DNA of 64,000 nucleotides from Chryseobacterium potabilaquae (GCF_902728265.1 NZ_CACVBR010000002.1:231165-295164); one strand, 5' to 3'. Positions 45,062 through 54,233 are shown, numbered from the stretch's first letter. Translations and numbers: made by a program. The notes: generated by a model from the letters alone, not told the origin.

Positions 45062-46216
45062 ATGAAAAAATTTCATTTTTTACTCGTATTATTAAGTACT
45101 GTATTGTGTTTTGGGCAATCTTCTGGAACAATATGTAGTGAGTTTGGACTAACGATATCATATTCGTACCAAAAAACAGGTAATACCATTGTCAATCCTC
45201 AAACAGAAACAAAATTTGATGAGTATATTATTACCTGTACTGCAAATAATACTTCAAGTAAATGCGTAGGCTTCAAAGACCCCATTGTTGAACTTAATCT
45301 TCTTGGTATTGATTTCGGTGTTGAAGATAATCGTTTTACAGCAGAAAGAGCAGCCCATATGTCGGGACACTTAAATCATAATTATAACCATGACAAATGC
45401 AGTTGCACGGACAGCCGGGGATACAATTTTGGGATTCTTGCCACTCCATGTCCAGGTACTAAGTCGGAAACTCATTATACATTTGTTTACCCTAAAGGTG
45501 AAACTCCCCGCATTAAATGGTATGAATGTTATTTAGAACAAGTCGGAGATGTACAGGCAACCACTAAAGACACAGAAATAACTGAAAATAAAGAAGATAC
45601 AGAAAATAGAGGAATTATTGTTGAGGAACCGCAAATACCGGATGAGATTATTGCTATTGTAGCAAAAAGATCTGCTCTATGTGATGAATTAGAATCCTTA
45701 GTAAATCAAAAAAATATTACCAATTCAACATATGATATATATTGCCCTAAGAGTGCTAGTGAAAAAGTTATTTATGCTTCCACAGATGATTATACTCTTG
45801 AAGATCTCGGATGGCTACAAAAACAAGTTCAAAGCATGGAAGAAGCTATAGAAGAGATCAACAACCCTACAAATACAGATAATGAAGCCACTAATAATGA
45901 AACAGAAGATAGTGAAGATGAAATAATACAAGAACCTGAATTTCCTAATGGTGCAGCAGCCTTTGCCCAATTAATCATGGATGGTTTGAATATGAATAAT
46001 ATTACAAATAAAGGAAAAATAAGGTCCATACTCAAGTTTGTCGTGTTGACAGATGGTAGTATTACTAATATTGAAGCAAGTGGCGAAAACGAATCATTAA
46101 ACAACGAAGCGGTAAAAGCAGCAAGATCTATTACTACACTATGGACACCCGCAATGAAAAAAAGTGGAGTTGTACAATACCAATTAACTCTACCTATTGT
46201 ATTTGTAATTCAATAG
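45062..46216 (+). CDS. Secreted protein with a C-terminal TonB_C-like domain
   Basis: The 384-residue protein has a signal peptide (to LCFGQS). A Cys-rich domain of about 25-160 contains C-x-C in HDKCSCTDSRGY. An acidic Glu/Thr/Asn-rich linker follows at about 165-190 and 270-290. The C-terminal 90 residues match the TonB C-terminal pattern: FPNGAAAFAQLI, ILKFVVLTDGSITNIE, LNNEAVKAARSITTLWTPA and VVQYQLTLPIVF. There is no membrane anchor or proline-rich spanning region, so it is not a normal energy transducer. The N-terminal part is unknown to me. A clear terminator follows. Confidence 0.7.
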   Translation: MKKFHFLLVLLSTVLCFGQSSGTICSEFGLTISYSYQKTGNTIVNPQTETKFDEYIITCTANNTSSKCVGFKDPIVELNLLGIDFGVEDNRFTAERAAHMSGHLNHNYNHDKCSCTDSRGYNFGILATPCPGTKSETHYTFVYPKGETPRIKWYECYLEQVGDVQATTKDTEITENKEDTENRGIIVEEPQIPDEIIAIVAKRSALCDELESLVNQKNITNSTYDIYCPKSASEKVIYASTDDYTLEDLGWLQKQVQSMEEAIEEINNPTNTDNEATNNETEDSEDEIIQEPEFPNGAAAFAQLIMDGLNMNNITNKGKIRSILKFVVLTDGSITNIEASGENESLNNEAVKAARSITTLWTPAMKKSGVVQYQLTLPIVFVIQ

Positions 46217-46269
46217 CAAAAATATATTGTTTTCTTAATACTGAAAATAAAAACCCTTTTTAGATTGGT

Positions 46270-46301
46270 AATGGTCGGAAGAAAAACTTCCGACCATTTT
46301 T
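46270..46301 (+). terminator. Intrinsic terminator after the TonB_C-like gene
   Basis: AATGGTCGGAAG (46270-46281) pairs perfectly with CTTCCGACCATT (46287-46298). The stem is 12 bp with a 5-base A loop and a T run follows. Confidence 0.88.
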
Positions 46302-46514
46302 CCCCCTTACAAAACACCCATCATACAACTATCATTCCCAAATCACACACCTCTTTATAGTCATACTAATTACCGTATTCCTTTTATTAAAACCCTACTC
46401 ATTCGGATTATTTTTTCACATAACAGAGTATAAGAGCTCCATTATAAACAACAGTAAATCAATCATAATTTGTGATTTTAGAATATTTAATATTACTATA
46501 CATTTTTCAAAAGA

Positions 46515-46904
46515 TTAGTTCAAGTTTATTTTTTGTTTTTCCCACATAGATCTATAAACAGAGTCTTTGGATATAAGTTCATTGTGATCTCCTTTCTCTA
46601 TAATTTGTCCTTCTTTCATAACCAAAATAGTATCAGCATTTGCAATTGTACTCAATCGATGTGCTATCACAATCATCGTTTTTCCTTGATTTCTAAATTC
46701 CTGTAAGGTATTTTGAATAGCCATTTCTGATTCAGAATCTAATGAAGACGTCGCTTCATCTAAAATTAATATTTCTGGACTTTTATATAAAGCTCTGGCA
46801 ATAGCAATTCTTCGTTTTTGCCCCCCAGATAATAGCGCTCCATTTTCACCTAAATAAGTTTGAAAACCATTGGGTAATTTTTCAACAAAACTCAGGATGC
46901 CCAA
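46515..46904 (-). pseudogene. C-terminal fragment of an ABC exporter ATPase
   Basis: Only about the last 130 residues of an exporter ATPase domain are present. The ABC signature LLSGGQKRR, Walker B ILILDEATSSLD and the switch His in VIAHRLST are intact. The Walker A motif and all membrane segments are missing. The frame has only a TTG as start and an in-frame TAA about 14 codons upstream. It is related to, but not a copy of, the C39 exporter at 48027. It lies downstream of the peptide gene at 47145, so it looks like the scar of a deleted second exporter gene. Confidence 0.75.
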
Positions 46905-47144
46905 TTTTTTAGTGATGAAGTTGTTTAAATTTATTTTTTAACATTGAAAAAAATGATTTTACACTAAACAGGTTAAAATAGGATATAGAAGGAGACGATT
47001 AAAACTATGTTTATGAACATATTGGCCATAACAAATGAAACGATAAAAAATCATTCGATTTTCAAACTAACTAAATTGGGCTATTTCAGGTGAAACAACC
47101 CAAAATTTAACTAACTCATAAAGTATTAGTTGTTTTATTGAATG

Positions 47145-47294
47145 TTAACTGAGAAAGAACCCAATAGCTGTTATAGCATATTTTCCATATTTTACTATTT
47201 TTGCAGCTGTTTGGACTGCTTCATATGCCATACCATTATGTCCCCCATTACATTCATTTAGTTCTTCAATTGTTAATAATTTTAAATTCTCCAT
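47145..47294 (-). CDS. Double-glycine leader peptide, bacteriocin-like precursor B (49 aa)
   Basis: A 49-codon frame, too short for usual gene-finding limits. The leader MENLKLLTIEELNECNGG ends in Gly17-Gly18. It fits the class II bacteriocin leader pattern with Leu -12, Glu -8 and Leu -7. The 31-residue core starts HNGMAYEAVQTAAKIVKYGK and ends YAITAIGFFLS. It is cationic, Cys-free and able to form an amphipathic helix, like an unmodified pore-forming bacteriocin. The start is 9 bases after the CPBP-protein stop, and the C39-peptidase exporter lies two genes upstream in the same run. The context strongly supports a real gene; antibacterial activity is inference. Confidence 0.8.
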   Translation of the reverse strand: MENLKLLTIEELNECNGGHNGMAYEAVQTAAKIVKYGKYAITAIGFFLS

Positions 47295-47303
47295 ATTGAT
47301 TAT

Positions 47304-47978
47304 TTAAAGATAAATATTGATTAAATTTATTAAACAATGTAATAATATTCCCCATATAAATCCTAGTTTCATACGTATGTTAGTAATAAAGTATCCTAGT
47401 ATTATTTGAGGAATAATAAATACGGGATAAAATATAATCAAAGGTAGATGAAAAGGCTTAATATTTGAGATATGTGCCAAACCAAATAGAATTATAGAAA
47501 ATATAACAAAAAATTTATTGTGATTATTTATAAACGAAATAACATATTTATCTTTCCAATAAACTATCATAGCTATTGAAATTGCTATTCCAAATTTTAG
47601 ATAAAAAGCAAAATCGGTAAATTCTACTTTTGTAAAGTTTCCATTTAATATATAAAATGAAAAGAATAAAAAAAATATACTTATATAAAATGTATTAGGC
47701 TTTAAAATTAACCTGAATAAAATTTCTTCAATTATAGGAACTATAATTGCAACTTTTAAAATATTTTCATTACTAATCTCATTCGTTGATTCCGATATAA
47801 GATTAATTATAGATTCATAATTTAATATATTAACTATAAAATAATCTACCGGCGCTATAAGTAATAAACTGAATAGAGTACAAATACATATAAAAATATA
47901 CGAACCCAATACTAATAAAACTTTCTTAAAAATGTGTATTTCTAAAAAGTTGGCTTTTGAGAAAATATTATAAAACAT
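47304..47978 (-). CDS. CPBP-family intramembrane protease, possible immunity protein
   Basis: The 224-residue protein has about 6-7 membrane helices. The three CPBP motifs are present: EEILFR (E-E-x-x-x-R, in VPIIEEILFRLIL), FGLAHISN (F-x-x-x-H), and HCLINL (H-x-x-x-N). Members of this family act in self-immunity to bacteriocins in several Gram-positive systems (PlnI type) or in peptide processing. It is encoded between the exporter (48-base gap) and precursor B (9-base gap), which is the usual place for an immunity gene. Confidence 0.85.
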   Translation of the reverse strand: MFYNIFSKANFLEIHIFKKVLLVLGSYIFICICTLFSLLLIAPVDYFIVNILNYESIINLISESTNEISNENILKVAIIVPIIEEILFRLILKPNTFYISIFFLFFSFYILNGNFTKVEFTDFAFYLKFGIAISIAMIVYWKDKYVISFINNHNKFFVIFSIILFGLAHISNIKPFHLPLIIFYPVFIIPQIILGYFITNIRMKLGFIWGILLHCLINLINIYL

Positions 47979-48026
47979 TATTTTGAAAATAGGAGTTCCA
48001 AGCTAAAATCGGAACTCCATTTAAAT

Positions 48027-50225
48027 TTAATTTCCTAATTCTAATTGATTTTTGACTAGATAATAATAATCTGCCTTATTATCTACTAACTCTTTATGGT
48101 CCCCTTGCTCTACTATTTTCCCATTTTTAAGCACAATAATTTGATCCGCACTTTTTACTGTAGATAATCTATGCGCTATTACAATAACAGTTTTTCCTTT
48201 AAAAAAGCTTTGTAAATTATCATGAATAATTTTCTCATTTTCAGCATCTAGAGCACTTGTTGCTTCATCTAAGAAAATATAATGAGGGTCTTTGTATACT
48301 GCTCTTGCAATTAATATCCTTTGCTTTTGTCCTCCAGAAATACCATTTCCGGTTGCTCCTATTTTTGTATTAAATTTCAAAGGTAAGGAATCGATAAACT
48401 CTTCTATATTAGATATTTTAGTAGCTTTTTGAAGTCTATCGACACTAATATTTTCATCTCCTGTAGCAATATTTCTTTCAATAGTATCAGAAAAAATGAA
48501 TCCATCTTGCATAACAACCCCACAATTTTCTCTTAGGCTTTTTGCAGATAACCTGCTTATTTGCATCGAATTATATAATATCTCTCCTTCTGAAGGTTCA
48601 TAAAATTTCAGCAATAACTTCATTAATGTTGTTTTTCCACTTCCGCTTGCCCCCACAATCGCAGTTATTTTTCCTTTAGGAATAGATAAATTAATATCTT
48701 TTAGTACGTATGGAGATTTTGGTCCTTCATATTGGAAATTCACATTTCTAAGTTCAATGTCATTGGTAACTCCATTAATTGTAGAGGAATTTAAATCTAA
48801 CTTTATTTGTTCTGAATTTTCTTCCACAGCATGATTTTGGACCTCACTCAATCTTTCTAAACTTAACTTTGCATCCTGTAAAGAACGAAAAAACACTACT
48901 AATTGATTAATAGGAGAATTCATTTGTCCTATAATATAGGAAATACTTAAAAGTTCTCCCAAAGTCATTTTTCCATGTACTACAAAAGTAGCAGCTAAGA
49001 ATGTTACCAATATATTTTTAACTTGATTGAGAAAATCAAAACCTGAAATTTGTATTTGGTTAAGCTTTAAAATCCTGATATTGATATTAAAAAGTTTTTG
49101 TTGGATATTTTCCCACTCTTTACGCTTATAGTCTTCAAATTGATTTAATTTAATTTCTGTAACCCCATTAATAATTTCATAAATTGACTCTTGATTTCTA
49201 CTCCTTTCTTGAAATTTGTAATAATCTAAAATTTTCTGTTTCTTTAGCCAATAAAAAGACCATGAAATAGAGATGAAGGTAAGTGATATATAAGCCAATA
49301 AAATGTTACCATCATAATGCCATAATACACCAAAGAAAACGAGAAAAGTAATCATGGAAAAAAAAGTCAATAAACTTTGTGAAGTTAAAAACTGCTCTAT
49401 TCTTTCATTATCTTGTATCCTTTGATTAAAATCTCCAATCATCTTCGTATCAAAAAATTTAATGGGAAGTTGAAGCAATTTTTTCAGAAAATCTGAAATA
49501 ATGGTTATGCTTAGCTTTGTTCCCATATAAAGCATCAACCAGTTTCTTATAACCTCAATAATTATAGATCCTAAAAATAATCCCAATTGTGCCAACAAAA
49601 TGACTGTGATGAGATTTAGATTTTTTGCATTAACCCCCTTATCAATTAAGTTTTGAGTGAGAAAAGGAAATATTAAAGTAATTCCACTTCCTACCAATAA
49701 CATCAAAAACATTAAAAAAAGTTGTTTCTGATATGATTTAAGATACTTTAACAAAAAACCTAAGCCAATTTCTTCTTCTTTTGGGAGCTGTAATTTATAA
49801 AAATATTCTGTAGGTGTAAGAAATAAGGCAACCCCTTTTTCTTTATCTGAAAGCCAAGATCTTTTAAAATTTTCTTCAGAAATAGAAATAAAACCATATC
49901 CTGGGTCTGCTATCTTATAAATAATTTTGCTAGATAACCAATTCTTTTTTATCCTGTATAGAACAACAAAATGATTTTGATTCCAATGGAGGATGCAAGG
50001 AAAGAGTTCTTCTTTAAAGTCTTCAGATTTCAGTTTCGCCGACAAAGTTTTAAAACCGATTTTTTCTGCTGCGTCACTAATTCCCAACAAAGAGACTCCT
50101 TCTTTTGTTATATGACTTTTATCGTGAAGATATTGGATATCAATTTTTTTTCCATAATGCATACTGATCATAGCAAGACAGGCCGGCCCACAGCCCATTT
50201 GGTCATGTTGGGGGATAATCTTCAT
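48027..50225 (-). CDS. Peptidase-containing ABC exporter (C39 domain), cleaves Gly-Gly leaders
   Basis: The 732-residue protein has an N-terminal C39 cysteine peptidase: QMGCGPACLAMI with catalytic Cys12, NQNHFVVLY with His85, and KIADPGYG with Asp107. About 6 membrane helices follow at about 165-440. The ATPase has Walker A VGASGSGKTTL, signature ISGGQKQR, Walker B FLDEATSALD and the HRLST switch. Such proteins cut leaders after Gly-Gly and export the core peptide across the inner membrane. It follows the radical SAM gene by 90 bases and precedes the CPBP gene. Both the 51690 and 47145 peptides are plausible cargo. No HlyD-type adaptor gene is seen in this window. Confidence 0.94.
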   Translation of the reverse strand: MKIIPQHDQMGCGPACLAMISMHYGKKIDIQYLHDKSHITKEGVSLLGISDAAEKIGFKTLSAKLKSEDFKEELFPCILHWNQNHFVVLYRIKKNWLSSKIIYKIADPGYGFISISEENFKRSWLSDKEKGVALFLTPTEYFYKLQLPKEEEIGLGFLLKYLKSYQKQLFLMFLMLLVGSGITLIFPFLTQNLIDKGVNAKNLNLITVILLAQLGLFLGSIIIEVIRNWLMLYMGTKLSITIISDFLKKLLQLPIKFFDTKMIGDFNQRIQDNERIEQFLTSQSLLTFFSMITFLVFFGVLWHYDGNILLAYISLTFISISWSFYWLKKQKILDYYKFQERSRNQESIYEIINGVTEIKLNQFEDYKRKEWENIQQKLFNINIRILKLNQIQISGFDFLNQVKNILVTFLAATFVVHGKMTLGELLSISYIIGQMNSPINQLVVFFRSLQDAKLSLERLSEVQNHAVEENSEQIKLDLNSSTINGVTNDIELRNVNFQYEGPKSPYVLKDINLSIPKGKITAIVGASGSGKTTLMKLLLKFYEPSEGEILYNSMQISRLSAKSLRENCGVVMQDGFIFSDTIERNIATGDENISVDRLQKATKISNIEEFIDSLPLKFNTKIGATGNGISGGQKQRILIARAVYKDPHYIFLDEATSALDAENEKIIHDNLQSFFKGKTVIVIAHRLSTVKSADQIIVLKNGKIVEQGDHKELVDNKADYYYLVKNQLELGN

Positions 50226-50315
50226 AAATTGTAATCTTTTCGTTTTTATTTAAGGAGAAAAAGACGGAGTAAATCAATTGAATGTATTTATAAACCTGAA
50301 TTAAAAACAATTATT

Positions 50316-51629
50316 TTACAGATTGACTGTTTCTACGATTCTAGAATAAAATTTCTGCCTAATTAGTTCTAACTTACTATTTTCATCAAAATTATGAACA
50401 CAATACTCCTTACCCTCATTCACCATTCTATGTTGAGAACATCCTCCATTGCAAATAGGTAATATTTTACATTTTAAACAAGGAGGGTTTTTAAAACGGG
50501 TATCATATATTCTCTTTTGAAACTTATCATTCCATACAATGCGGCCATTATCTTTTAAATCACCTTCTTTCGATGCGGTATCAAAATCTCTTGCGGTACA
50601 TTTAAATACTTCTCCATTATAATTTATAGTGGCTTGATTCAATTTATCAGCATAACATGAGGACTTTATTGAGGCTGTTTGCTCTCCTTTATAAGTACAT
50701 CTAAATTTATTTTCTCGAAATATATCTACTATATTAGAAATATCACATGTTAAATTTTTTTCTTCTTGCCAAACCTCATGAAAAGAAAATGTTAAAAAGT
50801 CTCTATCAGCTAAGTTAACATCATCAAAATCTTCAATTATTTTTATTAGATCAGAAATAGTTTCTTCAGATATATTTATTCTGATATTTATATTAAATTT
50901 ATTTTTTACAGAAAGTTTAATATTGTTAACAATTTCATCGTAACTACCTCGAGTTTTAGAAATAAATCTTACTTTATTATGTCTTTCTCTATGACCATCT
51001 AAGGTTATTTGAAAAAAATTCACACCATAATTTTTACATTCCTCTAAAATATTTTGATTGATTAATAATCCATTCGTAGTGAAACCAGATTTAAAACTAA
51101 TATTATTTTTAATTATTTTAGGATAGATATTTTTAAGCAATGGCAAAACCGTTTTATCAAAATATAACAATGGTTCCCCCCCAAACCAACTAAGAGTAAA
51201 CTGTTCCAAAATATTTTTTTTATCCTCTAAAATATGGTCAATATGAGTAACTATTTTCTGAAGAGTTTCTTCAGACATTTTTGAATCCTTAATATGAGTT
51301 TCATAACAATACCAACATTTGAAATTGCAATTCATTGTCGGATTAATTATTAAATGATACTCTTTTTCATCAAAATCATGATCAAAGCTTATCCTTTTGA
51401 TTTCTTCGAGTTCATCAAATTCATCGTTTATAATAAAGCCATTTGATACAAGAATAGTATATAAATCCTCATGCACTAATTGCAAATCCTCAATAATATT
51501 TTCATTTAAACTTGCTTCGAATAAATCAAATAGTATTGGTTCTAATATAATGAAACTGTTGCTCAAAGAATTATATCCTACTTTTTTATTCTCATAATCA
51601 AAAAAACTATTATAATAGCTACTTTTCAT
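50316..51629 (-). CDS. Radical SAM/SPASM peptide maturase
   Basis: The 437-residue enzyme has an N-terminal region (about 1-90) that could bind a leader peptide. The radical SAM cluster motif follows in NPTMNCNFKCWYCYE (Cys101, Cys105, Cys108), then LSWFGGEPLL and FTTNGLLI. The C-terminal SPASM domain has CLKCKILPICNGGCSQ (384-399) and a late Cys410, as in peptide-modifying enzymes that carry auxiliary iron-sulphur clusters. It probably modifies the peptide encoded directly upstream at 51690. The chemistry (thioether, carbon-carbon crosslink or other) cannot be told. No ATP-grasp, LanB or cyclase gene is near. Confidence 0.9.
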   Translation of the reverse strand: MKSSYYNSFFDYENKKVGYNSLSNSFIILEPILFDLFEASLNENIIEDLQLVHEDLYTILVSNGFIINDEFDELEEIKRISFDHDFDEKEYHLIINPTMNCNFKCWYCYETHIKDSKMSEETLQKIVTHIDHILEDKKNILEQFTLSWFGGEPLLYFDKTVLPLLKNIYPKIIKNNISFKSGFTTNGLLINQNILEECKNYGVNFFQITLDGHRERHNKVRFISKTRGSYDEIVNNIKLSVKNKFNINIRINISEETISDLIKIIEDFDDVNLADRDFLTFSFHEVWQEEKNLTCDISNIVDIFRENKFRCTYKGEQTASIKSSCYADKLNQATINYNGEVFKCTARDFDTASKEGDLKDNGRIVWNDKFQKRIYDTRFKNPPCLKCKILPICNGGCSQHRMVNEGKEYCVHNFDENSKLELIRQKFYSRIVETVNL

Positions 51630-51651
51630 TCTTTATCATTTTATTATAAAA

Positions 51652-51676
51652 CCTGTTAGATCAATGACCTAACAGG
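51652..51676 (-). terminator. Attenuator hairpin between precursor A and the radical SAM gene
   Basis: On the minus strand CCTGTTAG pairs with CTAACAGG, extended inward by a G-T and a T-A pair to 10 bp with a 5-base loop, and TTTTATAA follows. It lies 13 bases after the precursor stop. Partial termination here would give more peptide than enzyme. Confidence 0.75.
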
Positions 51677-51689
51677 CTGCTTTATTAAA

Positions 51690-51845
51690 CTAGCAAACAG
51701 AGTTATGACACTGATTATTATTCCCGTCAAGTCCACCAGACTTTATAGGCTGAATTGCCTTTATCCCTCCTTTCAGTTTACCTTTTTCATTTTCGCTTAA
51801 TATTTCCATTTTTGCTATTATAGCTTTGAAATTTAAATTTTTCAT
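51690..51845 (-). CDS. RiPP precursor peptide A (51 aa) with Gly-Gly leader
   Basis: A 51-codon frame directly upstream of the radical SAM gene. The leader MKNLNFKAIIAKMEI + LSENEKGKLKGG ends at Gly26-Gly27, with Leu -12, Ser -11 and Glu -8 as in double-glycine leaders of Bacteroidota peptides. The 24-residue core IKAIQPIKSGGLDGN + NNQCHNSVC has two Cys (46, 51), three Asn in a row and no Phe, Tyr or Trp. A second Gly-Gly (37-38) could be an alternative cut site. Position, hairpin and neighbours make it the likely substrate of the maturase and of the C39 exporter. Confidence 0.85.
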   Translation of the reverse strand: MKNLNFKAIIAKMEILSENEKGKLKGGIKAIQPIKSGGLDGNNNQCHNSVC

Positions 51846-51975
51846 TTTTGATTAAGTTTATTATTAATTATTGTGAGTAATAGTTTTCTTACATTAACTC
51901 GTTCGGTAATTGCTTGCAAGCTTTATATTGTTACCTTCATTTGAATTGGCCATTTCAAAATATTAGGCTATACAA

Positions 51976-54141
51976 TTAGTTATTTCTATTCTTTTCCTCT
52001 TGATTTCCTGTAGCTCTTTTATTAATATTTATGTTCTTATTTCCGAAATTATAATTCAACGCAAATCTTATAAACCTTGTATCATAATATTGTGTGAAAT
52101 TTTGTCTAATTCCCGAAGTTCCATTCGCAGAAGTTCCATAATCTGTCTTCAGGATATCATTAAAGTTGAGTGCTAACGTCATTTTTTTATCAAGTAGTAA
52201 ATATTTAAGTCCTATATTAAGACTTGAAGATGCAGTAAAACTATTCATTCCCGTAGAAGGAAAATTGTATTCGTAATAAATAGTTGCCAAAAAGGTTTTA
52301 TTTGCATTTAAGATAAAATTATTAGCCATATTACTATATCCATACCACCCTGAATAATGAGTAGCAAGAATATCTATATAAGGATTTGATTCGTAGTATC
52401 CCGATCCAATTTCAGTAGAAAAATTCCACCAGCTTAATGGTTTATGATTGACAGAGAGAGTTCCCCCTATAAACTTTTCATGGGCAAAGTTTAACCTTTT
52501 AAAAGTTTGCTGCTCATTTTGAGTATCATGAAAAGTTAGCTGTCCAAAATTATTAATAGCATTACTATAATATAAATTCAGATTAAGTAGCGTTTTATAT
52601 GCATAATTCACTTCAATGTTATATATAAAAGAAGGTTGTAAAAAAGGATTCCCTTCCGCGTAAGAATTTGGATTTTGATACCATCTTGCAGGATTTAGCT
52701 CCCAAAAACTAGGACGTCGTATCCTTCTTCCGAAACTTGCGAACATCATATTATTTTCATTAGCTTTATAAGAAAGATACATTGTGGGAAACAACTTAAA
52801 ATATTTATTTTTGTTCATTTGATTATTGGAGATAGAATTAGAAATTGTTTGTGTATATTCACCTCTTAGTCCTATTTTTGCTTCCCATTTCTTATTAAAA
52901 GTTTTATTTATCGAGAAATAAAGGGACTGTATATTCTCAGTATATTTGAAATTATCACTTTGTGAACTGATAGGAATATAATCTACGATATTGTATAAAT
53001 TAGCATCAACACTGTTTCTTGTATTGGTCGTAACTACTTTTGCACCAAAAGATAAATGAGCAAATCGATATGGTAAATCAAAATCTGTTTTGAGAGAGTA
53101 ATTTTTAACATTCTGGTTAGAGGTATTAATAGCATGCACCTTTTCTACCGAAGCATCCCCAATATCATTCATTACACTATTAAACTGATTGTTTTTTGGC
53201 GATTGGGTATCGAAATAATCTAAATCAACAGAAACTTTTTTACCAAGAGAATCTATTTTGTATGTGTAATTTGTATTAAAGGAAAGATTTTGGGGTCTTG
53301 TAAAGGATCTACCATTAGTTTCATAATCTTTTGATAAAGAATTAATGCCATTATAACTTTTATTGAAATTGAATTCGTCTGTAGAATTATCTGAAAAAGT
53401 CCCCGAATATTGAAAACCTAATACACTCTTTTTTGACAGTTCATATTGAAAATTGATAGAACTTCCCACATTATTGATATGTTTTCTATTAAATATATAA
53501 TTTTTCCAATGTTCTAAAGGATAATAATAGTTAATATCATTAGTATAAAGCTCTTTTCCATACCTATAAGACAAATCTGTTAAAATAGAAAGTTTGTTTT
53601 TTTGATAAGAAAATCCTACTCCGTGGGTCAAGCTTGTATAATTTGCCTGTTGGTAAGTTGAGCGAAGACCTACGCTCCAAGCATTTTGTTTTGATGTTTT
53701 CAGTTGAATATTTATTAAACCACTGCTTCCCTCAGCATCATATTTTGCGGGTGGATTAGTGATAACTTCAATTTTTTTAATAGTTTCAGCAGGGATATTT
53801 TTCAAGTAATTCATCAAATCTTCCCCAGAAAGTTGAGTAAGTCTATCGTTGATCATTACTTTTACTGAATTTTTTCCTGTTAATAATATATTCTCACTTT
53901 GAATCCTAATACTTGGTGTAATTTTCAAAATTTCTAATGCATTACCTCCTATTCCGGATATAGAATTTTCCACATTGAAAACAATCCTATCTATTTTTCT
54001 TTCAACAAGTTTTTTATTAGCCTTTATTTCGACTTCTTGTATTTCTTTTTCTACTATCTTACCCAGAGAATCATTTTTTTTCTCTTGTGAGAAAGTAATT
54101 ATAGGAAAGGTAATACAGAATATGGAGATTATATTTTTCAT
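51976..54141 (-). CDS. TonB-dependent receptor, outer membrane beta-barrel family
   Basis: The 721-residue protein has a signal peptide (to TFSQE) and a short N-terminal TonB-box-like IQEVEIKANKK. The plug is of the type NALEILKITPSI, VKVMINDRLTQLSGEDLMNY and KIEVITNPPAKYDAEGSSG. A barrel ends in RFALNYNFGNKN. The plug pattern is that of receptors whose barrel falls in the OMP_b-brl_3 group, not SusC. It lies upstream of precursor A on the same strand (130-base gap) and behind a predicted promoter with two upstream palindrome sites. It may move the peptide, or a metal-peptide complex, across the outer membrane. Confidence 0.87.
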   Translation of the reverse strand: MKNIISIFCITFPIITFSQEKKNDSLGKIVEKEIQEVEIKANKKLVERKIDRIVFNVENSISGIGGNALEILKITPSIRIQSENILLTGKNSVKVMINDRLTQLSGEDLMNYLKNIPAETIKKIEVITNPPAKYDAEGSSGLINIQLKTSKQNAWSVGLRSTYQQANYTSLTHGVGFSYQKNKLSILTDLSYRYGKELYTNDINYYYPLEHWKNYIFNRKHINNVGSSINFQYELSKKSVLGFQYSGTFSDNSTDEFNFNKSYNGINSLSKDYETNGRSFTRPQNLSFNTNYTYKIDSLGKKVSVDLDYFDTQSPKNNQFNSVMNDIGDASVEKVHAINTSNQNVKNYSLKTDFDLPYRFAHLSFGAKVVTTNTRNSVDANLYNIVDYIPISSQSDNFKYTENIQSLYFSINKTFNKKWEAKIGLRGEYTQTISNSISNNQMNKNKYFKLFPTMYLSYKANENNMMFASFGRRIRRPSFWELNPARWYQNPNSYAEGNPFLQPSFIYNIEVNYAYKTLLNLNLYYSNAINNFGQLTFHDTQNEQQTFKRLNFAHEKFIGGTLSVNHKPLSWWNFSTEIGSGYYESNPYIDILATHYSGWYGYSNMANNFILNANKTFLATIYYEYNFPSTGMNSFTASSSLNIGLKYLLLDKKMTLALNFNDILKTDYGTSANGTSGIRQNFTQYYDTRFIRFALNYNFGNKNININKRATGNQEEKNRNN

Positions 54142-54188
54142 CTATGATTTCATTTTGTGTACTTGACACGGTACACATTTATCGGTGG

Positions 54189-54220
54189 CAAAGATGCTGT
54201 AAGATCAACTGATTATGCAA
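54189..54220 (-). promoter_or_regulatory. Promoter-like elements of the TonB receptor gene
   Basis: On the minus strand there is TTG (54220-54218), 21 bases, then CATCTTTG (54196-54189), one mismatch from TAnnTTTG. It lies 48 bases before the ATG. Two copies of the AAATTCAT box lie just upstream. Confidence 0.5.
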
Positions 54221-54233
54221 GCGGTTGGCTCAT

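Noticed and set aside
46905..47144. Search for the missing Walker A half of the ABC fragment, or for another peptide gene
   Set aside because: The minus-strand frames hold only very short ORFs with early stops and no ABC motif.
50316..51629. Possibility that the radical SAM enzyme is an anaerobic sulfatase-maturating enzyme
   Set aside because: No sulfatase gene is near. The gene lies between a Gly-Gly peptide gene and a C39 exporter, which fits a peptide maturase.
51894..51953. 19-codon minus-strand ORF between the TonB receptor and precursor A, considered as another peptide gene
   Set aside because: It has no Gly-Gly, an in-frame stop lies just upstream, and it is too short to support.
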